Below are positions 7,521 through 15,960 of a stretch of DNA of 15,960 nucleotides, piece after piece; the stretch's first letter is position 1, and each line of letters starts with the position of its first letter. Below the pieces are notes generated by a model. The model saw only the letters and a program-made list of their open reading frames with translations, made no database searches and was not told the DNA's origin. The position numbers and the translations under genes were made by a program. Origin of the DNA: Acanthamoeba lenticulata (taxonomy: Eukaryota > Discosea > Longamoebia > Acanthamoebidae); assembly GCA_002179805.1 (NCBI GenBank), contig NAVB01001225.1, forward strand, positions 1 to 15,960, given 5' to 3'.

Positions 7521-9940
7521 ATGGAAGCGAAGGTGGTGGAGGAGGTCTCTCCCGACATGGGACCCTTTTGGTCGCGTGTTGGGCTGGAAGACGCACGAGC
7601 CATTCTCGACAACTGCAGCATCGCCGTGCACTTTGTAGACTCTGAAGGCATCATCATTTATGCCAACAAAGCCGAACTCGACTGCATGGGTAGGTTACAC
7701 TCCCCTGCTCTCTGGGCTGATCCCCAGCCGCCCTTCGCGAACTTTACTTACTTCCACAAACCCCGAAGAGCCCAAACCCCGAAGAGCCTCTTCCTGTGTG
7801 GACATTTATTGATAGCAAAAAAATGGCCACTCGTGTGTGTGTGTGCGTTGTGTGCTTGGCACAGGCTACACAGCGGAGGAGTATTTGGGCCGCAACATAA
7901 CTGAGTTCCACGCCTCGCCAGAGACCATCTGCGACATTTTTCAGAGACTCAAATCCAGGGAGACCTTGCTCAACTATGAGGTATGAAGTTTGTGTGCGTG
8001 TGTGTGATGAACCCGTTCAAGCCTGGGATCCACCGAGCCGCGATCCCTCGCTTGTCTCTTTCTCACGAGGTTCGTCGGCGTGGAATGGGCGGCCAGGCGG
8101 AGGTGGTCTGCAAGGACGGGTCACGCAAAGTGGTGCAAATCAACAGCAACGTGTACTGGGACCCGAGCGGCCGTTTCATCCACACGCGGTGCTTCACCCG
8201 CGACATTACCGACCTCAAGCGCGCGCAGCTACGGTTGCTCGAGGAGCAGCGACTTCGCCTTGAGGAAGCCGAAGAATTCAAACGCAAACAAAGTGATTTC
8301 ATCGACATGCTCTGTCACGAGGCACGTCTCCTGGCCATTCTATGGCCTGACCCGCTCGCTTCACACGACACTGCCTGCCATCTCCATTCCTGGCCGTTCT
8401 GTGACTCACGGTGGCGCGTTGGGATCGGCAATCCGTCTACAATAGTTGCGCAATCCGTTGAACGGCGTGCTGGGCCTGCTGGCCTGTCTGCGCGAGGAGA
8501 TGGACAGCCTGCGCAAAGCCGTCGTTTCTCGCAACTGGGAGGTGGCCAAACCCAAGGCCGACAGCGCCAAGGAATTCCTGGAGCACATCGATGAGTGCGC
8601 CCAGCACCAGCGCGTGATCATGGACGACGTGCTCAGCCTCTCGCGCCTCGAGTCCAGTACGCCTGAACTGGATCGCACCACGTTTGACCCGCACCGCACG
8701 CTCGACTCGGTCATCAAGATGTTCCAGGGCGTGTCGCGCCTCAAGAGCCTCGACTTTCAGGTGAACACCGATGGCCTCCCGAGCGCACCCGAGGGATTGG
8801 TGCGAGCCGACGAGAACCGAGTCAAGCAGATCCTCATCAACCTGGTATGACAACCATCAGCGTCGGTGGCGGACGAGAAAAACTCACCATAAGGACGACA
8901 ACCTTACTCTCGGTTCATACAGATCAGTAACGCGGTGAAATTCTCCAAGGACAGAGGCAGTGTGGCTGTCGCCCTCCGGCGTTACACTCAGCCCATCGAA
9001 GAGGGCAAGGACGATGATAGTGACGAGTACGTCTACCTCGAGGGCAGCGTGACGGACAACGGCGTCGGGATCACCGAGGAGGAGCAAGCTCTTCTGTTTG
9101 CGCCCTTTGCCAACCTCAAGCGCAAGCGAGTGCTCGAGTACGGCGGGTCCGGCCTGGGCCTGCGTATCACCAAGGAGCTCGTGGGCCTCATGCACGGCTC
9201 GATCTCGGTGCAGAGCAAGCCCGGCAAGGGCAGCACGTTTACCTTCGTCGTCCGATGCGGACAGCCCCTGCCTGGCCAACAGCCACAGGTGCCCAACGGC
9301 GCGCTACCTGTGCTGCAGGCGACCGAAGGAAAGTCGGCCTCTTCATCCTTGTCGCCAACACTCCTGCATGGACGGGAGGCTGCGGAGACTCTGCTCAACG
9401 AGGCTGAGCAGCGAATACGGCAGACGGAAACGACGGCGCTCCCACGAGCACCGCGAGTGCTCGTGTGCGAGGATAACCACATCAACCAGATGGTGATGTC
9501 CCGGTTCCTCAGCCGGCGCAATGTCGAGTTCACGGTCGCGTCCACGGGCGAGGAGGCCCTCGATATCTACCGCCAATCGCTTGGCGAGCACCGCCCTTTT
9601 GACCTGGTCTTCATGGTGCGATCCTGCCTCATGCAACATCGGGAATTCTAATTCGGTTGATGTCGTGCTTATTAGCATCATCTGGTCTATCCTCCTACAG
9701 GATGTGGAGTTGCCGGGCATCAATGGCATTGAGACCACCATGCAGATCCGCAAGGTCGAAGAGGAGCGAGGCGGCACGCGCCGCGTGCCGGTGGTCTGCA
9801 TGTCGGGCTACACGCGAAGTGAGTACAAGCTGATGGCCTTTGGCGTGGGAATGAACGACTACATCAGTAAGCCGTTTTCCAAGGACAAGGTCTACCAGCT
9901 CATCGACCACTACGTCGCCCCTTCTGGCGCAGGCGCCTGA
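7521..9940 (+). CDS. Soluble hybrid sensor histidine kinase (PAS, HisKA, HATPase_c, receiver)
   Basis: Two-component phosphorelay protein: a PAS-sensed signal should drive autophosphorylation of His178 and transfer to Asp544 of its own receiver. Exons 7521-7689, 7865-7980, 8070-8321, 8446-8844, 8923-9615, 9701-9940; 622 residues. The PAS domain (about 22-140) shows VHFVDSEGIIIYANKAE and ends with the CFTRDITDLKRAQ linker typical of PAS/PAC units. HisKA has LCHELRNPLNGV once exons 3 and 4 are joined. The ATPase has QILINLISNAVKFS (N box), DNGVGI (357-362), FAPF and GGSGLGL (about 386-392). The receiver has acidic Glu495-Asp496 (VCEDNHINQ), Asp544 in FMDVELPG, Ser578 in MSGYT and Lys600 in SKPF, so all key residues are present. 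No membrane segment: a cytosolic sensor, ligand unknown. Intron 3 (8322-8445) begins with GC. The downstream target is probably an HPt protein elsewhere. An upstream start at 7308 is possible. Confidence 0.9.
8322..8445 (+). other. GC-AG intron inside the histidine-kinase H box
   Basis: The H box needs CHE joined to LRNPLNG. Only removal of 8322-8445, from GCACGT to AATAG, gives this in phase 0; no GT donor nearby does so. The donor context is GAG|GCACGT. Leaving the sequence unspliced destroys the motif and shifts into unrelated sequence. Confidence 0.8.
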
Positions 9941-10031
9941 AAAACTTTTGTTAAAAATTTGTTTTATTCATTGGATAGAATTGAAAAAAGTAAAAAGAAC
10001 AAGAAAACAAAGAGAAACTAAAGGTTTGAGG
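9941..10031 (+). promoter_or_regulatory. Short AT-rich gap between the kinase and ThiE-ThiM genes
   Basis: 91 bases of A/T-rich sequence separate two tandem genes, so it must carry both the kinase 3' end and the thiamine gene promoter and leader. It has TTTTATT near 9961 and an A-rich purine tract (about 9983-10020) before the ATG at 10032. No canonical AATAAA is present on this strand. Confidence 0.45.
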
Positions 10032-11879
10032 ATGCGCGCAGTACAAAGATGGGGCGCAAAGGGACGGGCAAGACTGAGATGCTTGCCCAACTCTCGTCGC
10101 ACAGCTGCGTCCTTGGCTGGTGATCCTGCTGGACAACCGCCAAACTACTCGCTCTACTTGATCACCGACTCAGGACCCATCACGCGCAGCCGCCCGTTGG
10201 ATGAGCTTGTCGAGCAGGCCATTCAAGGAGGTGTCACTGCAGTCCAAGTGCGCGAGAAGAAGGCCTCTACACGCGACTTTATCGTCCTGGCCAACAAGAT
10301 TCGTGCAGTGACGCGGCGCTACGAGGTGCCCCTCATTATCAACGACCGCCTTGACGTTGCCTTGGCTGTCGGTGCTGATGGTGTTCATGTCGGCCAAGAC
10401 GACATGGCCGCGGCGACTGCCAAGTCGCTCCTTAAAGCTAGCGGGAGAAAGATGCTGCTGGGCGTCACCGTCATGAATGAGGAGCAAGCCCGGGCGGCTG
10501 AGCTGGCAGGCGCCGACTACCTGGGCACCAGCGCCGTGTTCCCAACAGAAACGAAGAAAGACGGAGGCGCGGGCTACGTGATCGGCCTTGACACCGTGAG
10601 GCGCATCTGCCACGCCACTTCGCTGCCGGTTGTGGCTGTAGGTGGCGTGAATGCCACCAACGCGCATCAGCTCTTGAAGCGTGGTGCCGCGGGAGTGGGT
10701 GTCGTGTCTGCAATCATGGCCGCCGACTGCCCACGAACTGCCGCCGCTGAACTTGCCGCCGCTGTGACGTCGGCGCTGCCCAAATACTCGCGAGAACTTG
10801 CCACCAAGGTAAGGCCACCTTCCCATCCGCTCATTGTTTGTTGTTCTCACCACCACGAGGACGTCGTGTAGGCAGCAGAGGCGCTGGCCAGAGTCCGAGC
10901 TCAGCGGCCGCTCGTTCAACACGTGACCAACTACGTGGTCATGAACGACACGGCCAACGCGACGCTGCAAGTTGGCGCGTCGCCCGTGATGGCCCACGAG
11001 AACGGGGAGATGACCGAGCACGCTCGCGCTGTGGTCCTCAACATGGGCACCCTCGACGACGCTTGGCTTCAGCAGATGCGGGCCATCGGGAACCGAGCCA
11101 ACCAGCTTGGCGTGCCTGTCGTCTTCGATCCGGTCGGGGCTGGGGCGACGCCATACCGAACGAGTTCGTCACTGATCCCGAAACTGATTGCTTCTGCCCT
11201 TTTCTTCTCACCCCGCTTTCTCCGTTTTGGCAGACGCCGCCGTGCGGCTCTTGAACGAACTGCAGCTAGCCGTTCTGCGCGGCAACCCAGGCGAGCTAGC
11301 CGCGCTGCACCAGGCGGTCTGTGGCACCTCCACCGAGCAGGTGCGTGAGGGCGCGGTGGTCCGAGGCGTCGACAGCGTTGGACACCTGGCCGACGGGCAC
11401 TCGATCGTCACCTCTCTGGCTCGCTTCAAAAGCTCCGTCGTCGCGATGACCGGTACCTGCCGCTCTTCCCTTTCATGACGATGTCCTCTGTTGCTTTTGT
11501 GTGACTTGCCTGTTGTACGTCAGGCAAGCACGACCTGGTGTCGGACGGCGAGCGCGTCCTCGAGGTCCACAACAACCACGATATGCTACGACAGGTGACG
11601 GGCACTGGCTGCATGGTGACGTCCCTCATCGGCGCCTTTGTTGGCGCCCTGGAAGGCACCGGCGACGACGTGGGCCGCCGACAGCGCGTGGCCGAGGCGA
11701 CGGCGGGTGCAATGGCCTACTTTTGCTGTGCGGCCGAGCGCGCGGGCGCGCAGACCATCGTTGAGGGTCGCGGGCCAGGCAGCTTCCGCGCGGCGCTTCT
11801 CGACGAGCTCTTCCTTCTGCGCCCAGAGGACCTCCAGCGCCTGGCCCGCATCGTTGACGTGAACCCGCCAACCGAGTAG
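10032..11879 (+). CDS. THI6: Bifunctional thiamine-phosphate synthase / hydroxyethylthiazole kinase (ThiE-ThiM fusion)
   Basis: The N-terminal half joins HMP pyrophosphate and thiazole phosphate to thiamine phosphate; the C-terminal half phosphorylates hydroxyethylthiazole. Exons 10032-10808, 10872-11163, 11234-11452, 11524-11879; 547 residues, close to yeast THI6 (540). ThiE (about 40-258): YLITDS, VTAVQVREK, IINDRLDVALAVGADGVHVGQ, LLGVTVMN, GADYLGTSAVFPTETK, VVAVGGVNA, VGVVSAIM. ThiM (about 268-540): HVTNYVVMNDTANATL, GASPVMAH, LNMGTL, VVFDPVGAGATPYRT, then the kinase loop VTGTGCM with catalytic-type Cys459. The domain boundary coincides with intron 1. The first 38 residues are rich in Arg with few acids and precede the ThiE fold; they could be an organelle-targeting peptide (inference). 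ATG 10032 is the only in-frame start before the domain. An overlapping out-of-frame ATG at 10049 opens 24 codons. It is tandem with the kinase and convergent with the ThiD-TenA gene. Confidence 0.93.
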
Positions 11880-11952
11880 CAAGAGGGACGTCCTTTATTA
11901 CGACGACCGTCGCAGGGCGAGCAGCGTGAGAGAGAATAGCCTGGCCTCTGGT
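11880..11952. other. 73-base tail-to-tail gap between the two thiamine genes
   Basis: Both genes end here on opposite strands. AATAAA is present on the minus strand at 11899-11894, about 54 bases past the ThiD-TenA stop and only 15 bases from the ThiE-ThiM stop on the other strand. No AATAAA was seen for the plus-strand gene in the gap. Mature 3' ends therefore very probably overlap. Confidence 0.6.
11894..11899 (-). terminator. Candidate polyadenylation signal of the ThiD-TenA gene
   Basis: The hexamer AATAAA on the minus strand lies 54 bases downstream of the TAG at 11955-11953. The cleavage site would fall inside the last exon of the opposite ThiE-ThiM gene. Confidence 0.5.
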
Positions 11953-13930
11953 CTAGACGGGGAATGCCTCACGTTTGTAGGCCATGTCCCAGAACATGTA
12001 CTCGAACTTGGAGGTGTAGACGAAGCACTCGCGCATCCGACGTCTCTGCTCCTCGCCCAGCCCGGTCGCCACCCTGGACCCACACGGCCACGTTGTGTGA
12101 GTGTGGAACAACAACAAGAGGAGGAGGCAGGACTCTACCGAGTGGTGATGTCGATGAGGCTCTTGGTGGTGGCGCTGAACTCCTCGCCGCCATAAGCCCC
12201 GATCCAGCGCGCATACTGCGGGTGCGGGCTGCCCTTGGAGCGGAGGTAGCGGCCCACCTCGTTGTAGATCCAGGCGCATGGCAGCACCGCGGCCACGCCC
12301 TCGTAATAGGGCCGGTCGTGCCCAATGCGCAGCAGATACGACGTGTAGAGCATGTTGGTCGGGCTGGCCGGGTGGGTCTCGAGCAGCGCAGACACGCCGT
12401 CAGCTGCAGCCGAGGCGTCGAGCAGGCCCCACTCGCGGCAGAACTCGATGTGCATGGCGCATTCGCCTCCGACGATCGACTTGGCTGACTCCAGGAAGAG
12501 CATCGTGCCGGCGCTGTTGTCGGCCTTAGCCGCCAGCAGGGCCAGGCAACGCGAGTACTCGCGCAGGTAGTGCATGTCCTGCACAATGTAGAACTACAGC
12601 ATAGAACCATCACATACGCCGACGTTCAGCGATGCTCCTAGCCCAGACAAACACTTGAAGGATTGGCGAACCTTAAAGACCTCCTCAGGGAGCTCGCCGC
12701 TGGTGAGGCCCTGGATGAAGGGGTGAGCAATGATTTTGTCAAAGACGTCGGCGATGCTGGCCCACAACTCCACTTCAAAGTCCTTGCGGAGGGGAGGCGC
12801 GGCGAGCTGTTGCTTGGCCGACTTGATCAACGGCTTGAGCTTCCACATGTGGTCCAGCGGCCCGTGGCCCGACCCGAGAGCACAGCGCGAGGGCACAGCC
12901 TGAAGAGCCGTGGTGGGCGTGGCATCATCCGGCGCAGGCGCGTGCACGATGGCCCCATGGACGTAGCGAACGGCCTTGCCCACCGCAGTCTCCATGTCGC
13001 GACCTCGGGCTAGCTCCACGGCGATGGCAGAGGAGAGCGTACAGCCGGTGCCGTGGGTGCTCCTGGTGTTGATGCGCGGTGACGAGAACTCGTAAAGGCT
13101 GCCATCACTGTTGCAAAGCACGTCCACTACCACAGTGCTCTCCTCCGCTGTCTCATCACCTTCGTCGCCCAGGCTGTTCTTCTTGCGCTCGTCCTCGAGA
13201 TGGCCGCCCTTGACGAGCACGGCGCCGGTGTACTGGTGGTGGGTCTGCAGGCAGCGCGCCAGGTCGGAGGCCAGCTGCCGCACCTCCTGCACGGTCGTCA
13301 CGCTTCTGTCCGACGAAGAAGATGCGCTGGTAGGCTCCAGGTGCTTGAGCAGCAGAAGGGCCTCGGGAATGTTGGGCGTCACCAAGCGCGCATAGCGGAG
13401 GAGGTCCGGGAGGTGGGCGATGGCCGATTCATCGAGCAGCGGCTGGCCGCCCTTGGCCACCATCACCGAATCGAGCACAATCGGAGGCAGTTCGAAGGCG
13501 GGCTTCTCGCCAGTGGCGGCCGCGTCGGGGCGAGGGGCGTAAATCTTTTCGAGCGACTCCTGCAGGGCGGCAATGATCTCTTGGGAGCCAAGCATTCCTA
13601 TCTTGATGGCGTCGGCACCAAGGTCGCTCAGAACCGCGTCCAGCTGGGCCTGAACGATGCGGACTGGAGTAGGCAGCACGTCGCTAACGCCTGACCTCGG
13701 AGCATTGTCAGGTTTGGGTTCAACCAGGAAAGATGTAAAGCAAAAACAAGCCTACCGTTGGTGTTCTGGACGGTGAGGGCGGTGATGACGCTCATGCCAA
13801 AGACACCTCTGGCCGCGAAGGTCTTGAGGTCCGCCTGAATACCAGCTCCTCCACTCGGGTCAGACCCAGCGATGGTGAGGCAGCGATACACTCGCTGACG
13901 TTTGGTCTCGCTGGCAACAACATCGGTCAT
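11953..13930 (-). CDS. THI20: Bifunctional HMP(-phosphate) kinase / TenA thiaminase-II-type protein (ThiD-TenA fusion)
   Basis: ThiD phosphorylates hydroxymethylpyrimidine (HMP) twice to HMP pyrophosphate; TenA releases HMP from thiamine or its aminopyrimidine breakdown products. Exons (minus): 13930-13756, 13690-12672, 12593-12139, 12073-11953; 589 residues (yeast THI20 has 551). ThiD (about 14-310): [61 protein letters not shown] and the anion-hole loop [10 protein letters not shown] with Cys275. TenA (about 365-589): [39 protein letters not shown] with Cys504, [10 protein letters not shown], and [10 protein letters not shown] with Glu574, which corresponds to the TenA catalytic glutamate. 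Low-complexity insertions in ThiD (a Ser-rich one near 180 and an Asp/Glu/Lys-rich one near 223-245) explain the extra length. Exon 2 carries the rest of ThiD plus the TenA start, so the fusion is within one exon. No targeting signal was seen. Convergent with the ThiE-ThiM gene. Confidence 0.93.
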
Positions 13931-14066
13931 CTTGTATTGTTGCTTCCTTGCTTGCTTCCTGGCTGCTTACTGCTGTGACACGTCCGCGCTTGTCGGAACT
14001 TACCAACTGAGAAAAGGCATAAGAAAATGGGAAGTAGTTTCCCAACAGCACACAGTTGGTGCACGC
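13931..14066. promoter_or_regulatory. Divergent promoter, ThiD-TenA gene and M1 aminopeptidase
   Basis: 136 bases separate two start codons facing away from each other. Next to the minus-strand start is a GCTTCCTTGCTTGC direct-repeat-like stretch (13942-13964). Toward the plus-strand gene is AAGGCATAAGAAAATGGGAA. No TATA box is obvious. The plus frame is open back to 13902, but that would overlap the other gene, so ATG 14067 is preferred. Confidence 0.5.
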
Positions 14067-15960
14067 ATGGCAGGGCCGTGCTCCCTCAGCTTTCCAAAGT
14101 GGCTAGCCCAAGATAGCGCCCCAGTGCACTACCACCTGAAGTTCGACTTGGGTCTTTATGAGCCGGGCAGCCCCTTCCGCGGGGAGGAAACCCTCGCGTT
14201 TGAGGTTAAGTCCAGCCTGGAGGAGGAAAGTGGTGTGCGTGAGGTGGCGCTCAACTGCCGTGGCTTGCACGTACGTGAAGCCTTCGTGGCCCAGGGCGAT
14301 GAGACGCAACTGCATCCTGCAGACATCGAGCTGCACCCCGCCAACGAGACCCTCACCCTCCATTTTGCTGGTGCGCACTTGACCTTGGCCACTCTTGAAC
14401 GTCGTAGCTCACTTGGGGGCGTGGCGTGAAATAGATTCGCTGGTCGATGGCAAAGCGTGGCTGGTATTGCGGTTCGACGGTGTCATGCACGAAACCATGA
14501 CGGGGCTCTACAAGTATCACATGACTCTGCCGACAGGTCCCCCCCCCCCCATATGTCCCTCTTCCGCTTGCTCCAGTGGGCTCAGCCGCGTGGCTCGGCG
14601 TTTATGTGGGATTGGTACAGGAGAAAGCTACCCCATGGCCATCACGCAGATGTGCTCCACGAGCGCTCGGGCAGCGTTCCCGTGCTTTGACCACCCTTCG
14701 GCCAAGGCCCTCTTCACAGTCACGCTATCGTTCCCAGATACCCTGCAGGTCCGTTTCCGTTTCCCCCAGGCCGGGACAGTGCCTCACCGCAACCGTTGCG
14801 TTCCTCCCCAGGCGTACGCCAATATGCCGCCTGTGGAAGAGAAGCAAAGCGAAGGCCTCACGACGGTCAAGTTTGACACTTCGCCACTGATGTCCACCTA
14901 CCTGCTGGCGTTCGTGGTGGGCCGCTTCGACGTGATTGAAGAGAGCCTTCAAACGGTCAAGGTGGGCGCTCCACTGGCACTTCCTGCGCATTTTTTTACA
15001 CTCAACCGAAGCTAATTGCTCTCTCTCTCTCCTCTTCTACTGGCCTCAGGTGCGGGTGCTTACGCCTCCCGGCCAAACGGCACGTGGGCGCTACGCGTTG
15101 ACCACCGCAGTTCGCGCGCTCGAGTACTCAAAGCCTTCCCATCATGCATGAAAGCTGCTGGTCACTCCAGGAGGGGACACTGATCGCGCGTGCATGTACG
15201 CGGACATGGCAGATACTACAACGGATACTATGGAATCGCTTATCCGCTTCCCAAGCTCGATCTCGTGGCCATCCCCAACATGGCGTGCGGCGCCATGGGT
15301 ATCGTACCCCCGCCGCTCTATCCGTTGAAGAAGGACGCTCACATATGCGCGTGTCTTGTGTGTGGGAGCAGAGAACTGGGGCTTGATCACCTATCGAGAG
15401 GAGTACTTGCTGCTCGATGAAGCGACGGCCCCCATGGCTGAGGCCCAGCTCACCGCGTATCTCATATGCCACGAGGTACGTCGGGATTACACCCATCACC
15501 GCGCCTCATTGGACCTTCACTTGTTCATGTGATGACCCTTACGTCCAAATCATTGTCATCATGATGATGCCTCTGTTAGATCGCGCACATGTGGTTTGGC
15601 AATCTGGGTACCGGCCCACTCGTCCTTGACGCAAGATTCGCGGCTCGTTGCTGAGTCGCTTCATGTGTTTGTTGTGACTCAAGTGACCATGACCTGGTGG
15701 AACGACGTGTGGCTCAACGAAGGGTTCGCCACCTTCCTGGGCAAGGCCGCGGTGGTGCACCTTCACCAGAACCCCAACGTACGCTGCTGGAGTCTTTGTT
15801 CCGCCCGTTCTCGGTCTCACAAGGCACCCATATGGGACGGGAGGCAGATCTGGGTGGACTTCCTCAGCCGGTACACGTGCGCCGCGTTCCAGCTCGACGC
15901 CCTCGACAGCTGCCACCCGCTCCGGTTCCAGGTGCGCAACACCAACAAGGCTTCTCCAAA
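14067..15960 (+). CDS. M1-family zinc aminopeptidase, puromycin-sensitive type, 3' end outside the window
   Basis: Removes N-terminal amino acids from peptides. Exons 14067-14370, 14435-14536, 14621-14748, 14812-14961, 15050-15123, 15213-15298, 15372-15475, 15580-15607, 15684-15778 and 15848 to the edge; all phases close. About 394 residues are present, where the family usually has 850-900, so about half is missing by window truncation. Seen: an N-terminal beta domain (APVHYHLKFDL, FRGEETL, NETLTLHFADS, MTGLYKY); QMCSTSARAAFPCFDHP; STYLLAFVVGRFD; VRVLTPPGQ; YPLPKLDLVAIP; the substrate-binding GAMENWGLITYRE; and zinc site HEIAH, then 18 residues to NEG, giving HEXXH-X18-E, with WLNEGFATFL following. 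The GAMEN and HEIAH motifs are each cut by an intron. No signal peptide: the start MAGPCSLSFPKW suggests a cytosolic enzyme. After HPLRF at the far end the reading is uncertain, since GTGCGC at 15931 may be a donor. Confidence 0.9.
14537..14550 (+). repeat. C homopolymer at an intron start
   Basis: The second intron of the aminopeptidase (14537-14620) begins GTCCCCCC, a run of about ten C straight after the donor. The intron happens to be divisible by three and open, so it could be mistaken for exon. Joining at 14536/14621 gives LPTGESYPMAITQ, as the family expects. Confidence 0.7.
15580..15607 (+). other. 28-base micro-exon of the aminopeptidase
   Basis: This exon encodes only IAHMWFGNL plus one base, between introns of 104 and 76 bases. 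It carries the second zinc-binding histidine, so it cannot be skipped without losing activity. Phase in is 0 and phase out is 1, and both flanks match the family sequence. Confidence 0.85.

Noticed and set aside
8437..9279. Long minus-strand open frames across the kinase
   Set aside because: They are antisense shadows of a well-supported kinase with all motifs on the plus strand.
10066..10088. Perfect 7-bp inverted repeat GGGCAAG...CTTGCCC with CTGAGA in the loop, at the start of the ThiE-ThiM gene, hinting at a TPP riboswitch
   Set aside because: CTGAGA is in a hairpin loop, not between helices as in the TPP aptamer, the pyrophosphate-sensor half is not recognisable, and the stretch is coding. 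A search with the Rfam TPP model (RF00059) over 9940-10900 would settle it.
11896..11920. Short inverted repeat CGACG-AC-CGTCG in the convergent gap, as a terminator
   Set aside because: Only five base pairs with a two-base loop, and hairpin terminators are not expected for a eukaryotic polymerase II gene.
14000..14020. CTGAGA hexamer upstream of the ThiD-TenA gene
   Set aside because: It is on the strand opposite to that gene and has no flanking aptamer structure; a six-base match is expected by chance.

Overview
This is a gene-dense nuclear stretch of a unicellular eukaryote, and I infer an Acanthamoeba-like amoebozoan. The reasons are GC-rich coding exons, many short introns (63 to 194 bases in my models), very short intergenic gaps, an SH3 scaffold protein, a SETD3-type actin-histidine methyltransferase and a soluble PAS hybrid histidine kinase. 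The genus is inference and was not checked by any search. No rRNA, tRNA, transposon, CRISPR array or viral sequence was seen.

Layout. On the minus strand, 66-1736 is a two-SH3-domain protein with a charged coiled-coil, running off the left edge, and 1782-4420 is a complete ten-exon SETD3 homologue. A divergent intergenic region follows. On the plus strand, 4949-7262 (perhaps starting at 4687) is a methyl-CpG-binding-domain-like protein with a long Gln/Ser/Pro-rich tail. Next, 7521-9940 is a hybrid histidine kinase (PAS, HisKA, HATPase, receiver), and 10032-11879 is a ThiE-ThiM fusion (yeast THI6 layout). Convergent to it on the minus strand, 11953-13930 is a ThiD-TenA fusion (yeast THI20 layout). 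Finally 14067 to the right edge on the plus strand is the first part of an M1 zinc aminopeptidase of the puromycin-sensitive type.

The two thiamine genes are neighbours and complementary. ThiD phosphorylates the pyrimidine, ThiM phosphorylates the thiazole, ThiE couples them to thiamine phosphate, and TenA salvages pyrimidine from thiamine breakdown products. Together they make a four-activity thiamine assembly and salvage locus in two tail-to-tail genes 73 bases apart. The other genes have unrelated jobs: actin modification, chromatin, signalling and peptide turnover.

Exon models were built by hand from splice dinucleotides, reading phase and family homology. In every model the phases close exactly. 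The least certain parts are the 5' ends of the SH3, MBD and kinase genes. The items most worth a second look are the paired thiamine fusion genes, the non-canonical 5' splice-site pattern (15 of 36 introns fit G[T/C]NCGY, including one GC-AG intron), introns that cut catalytic motifs, a 28-base exon, and a possible extra first exon for the MBD gene.
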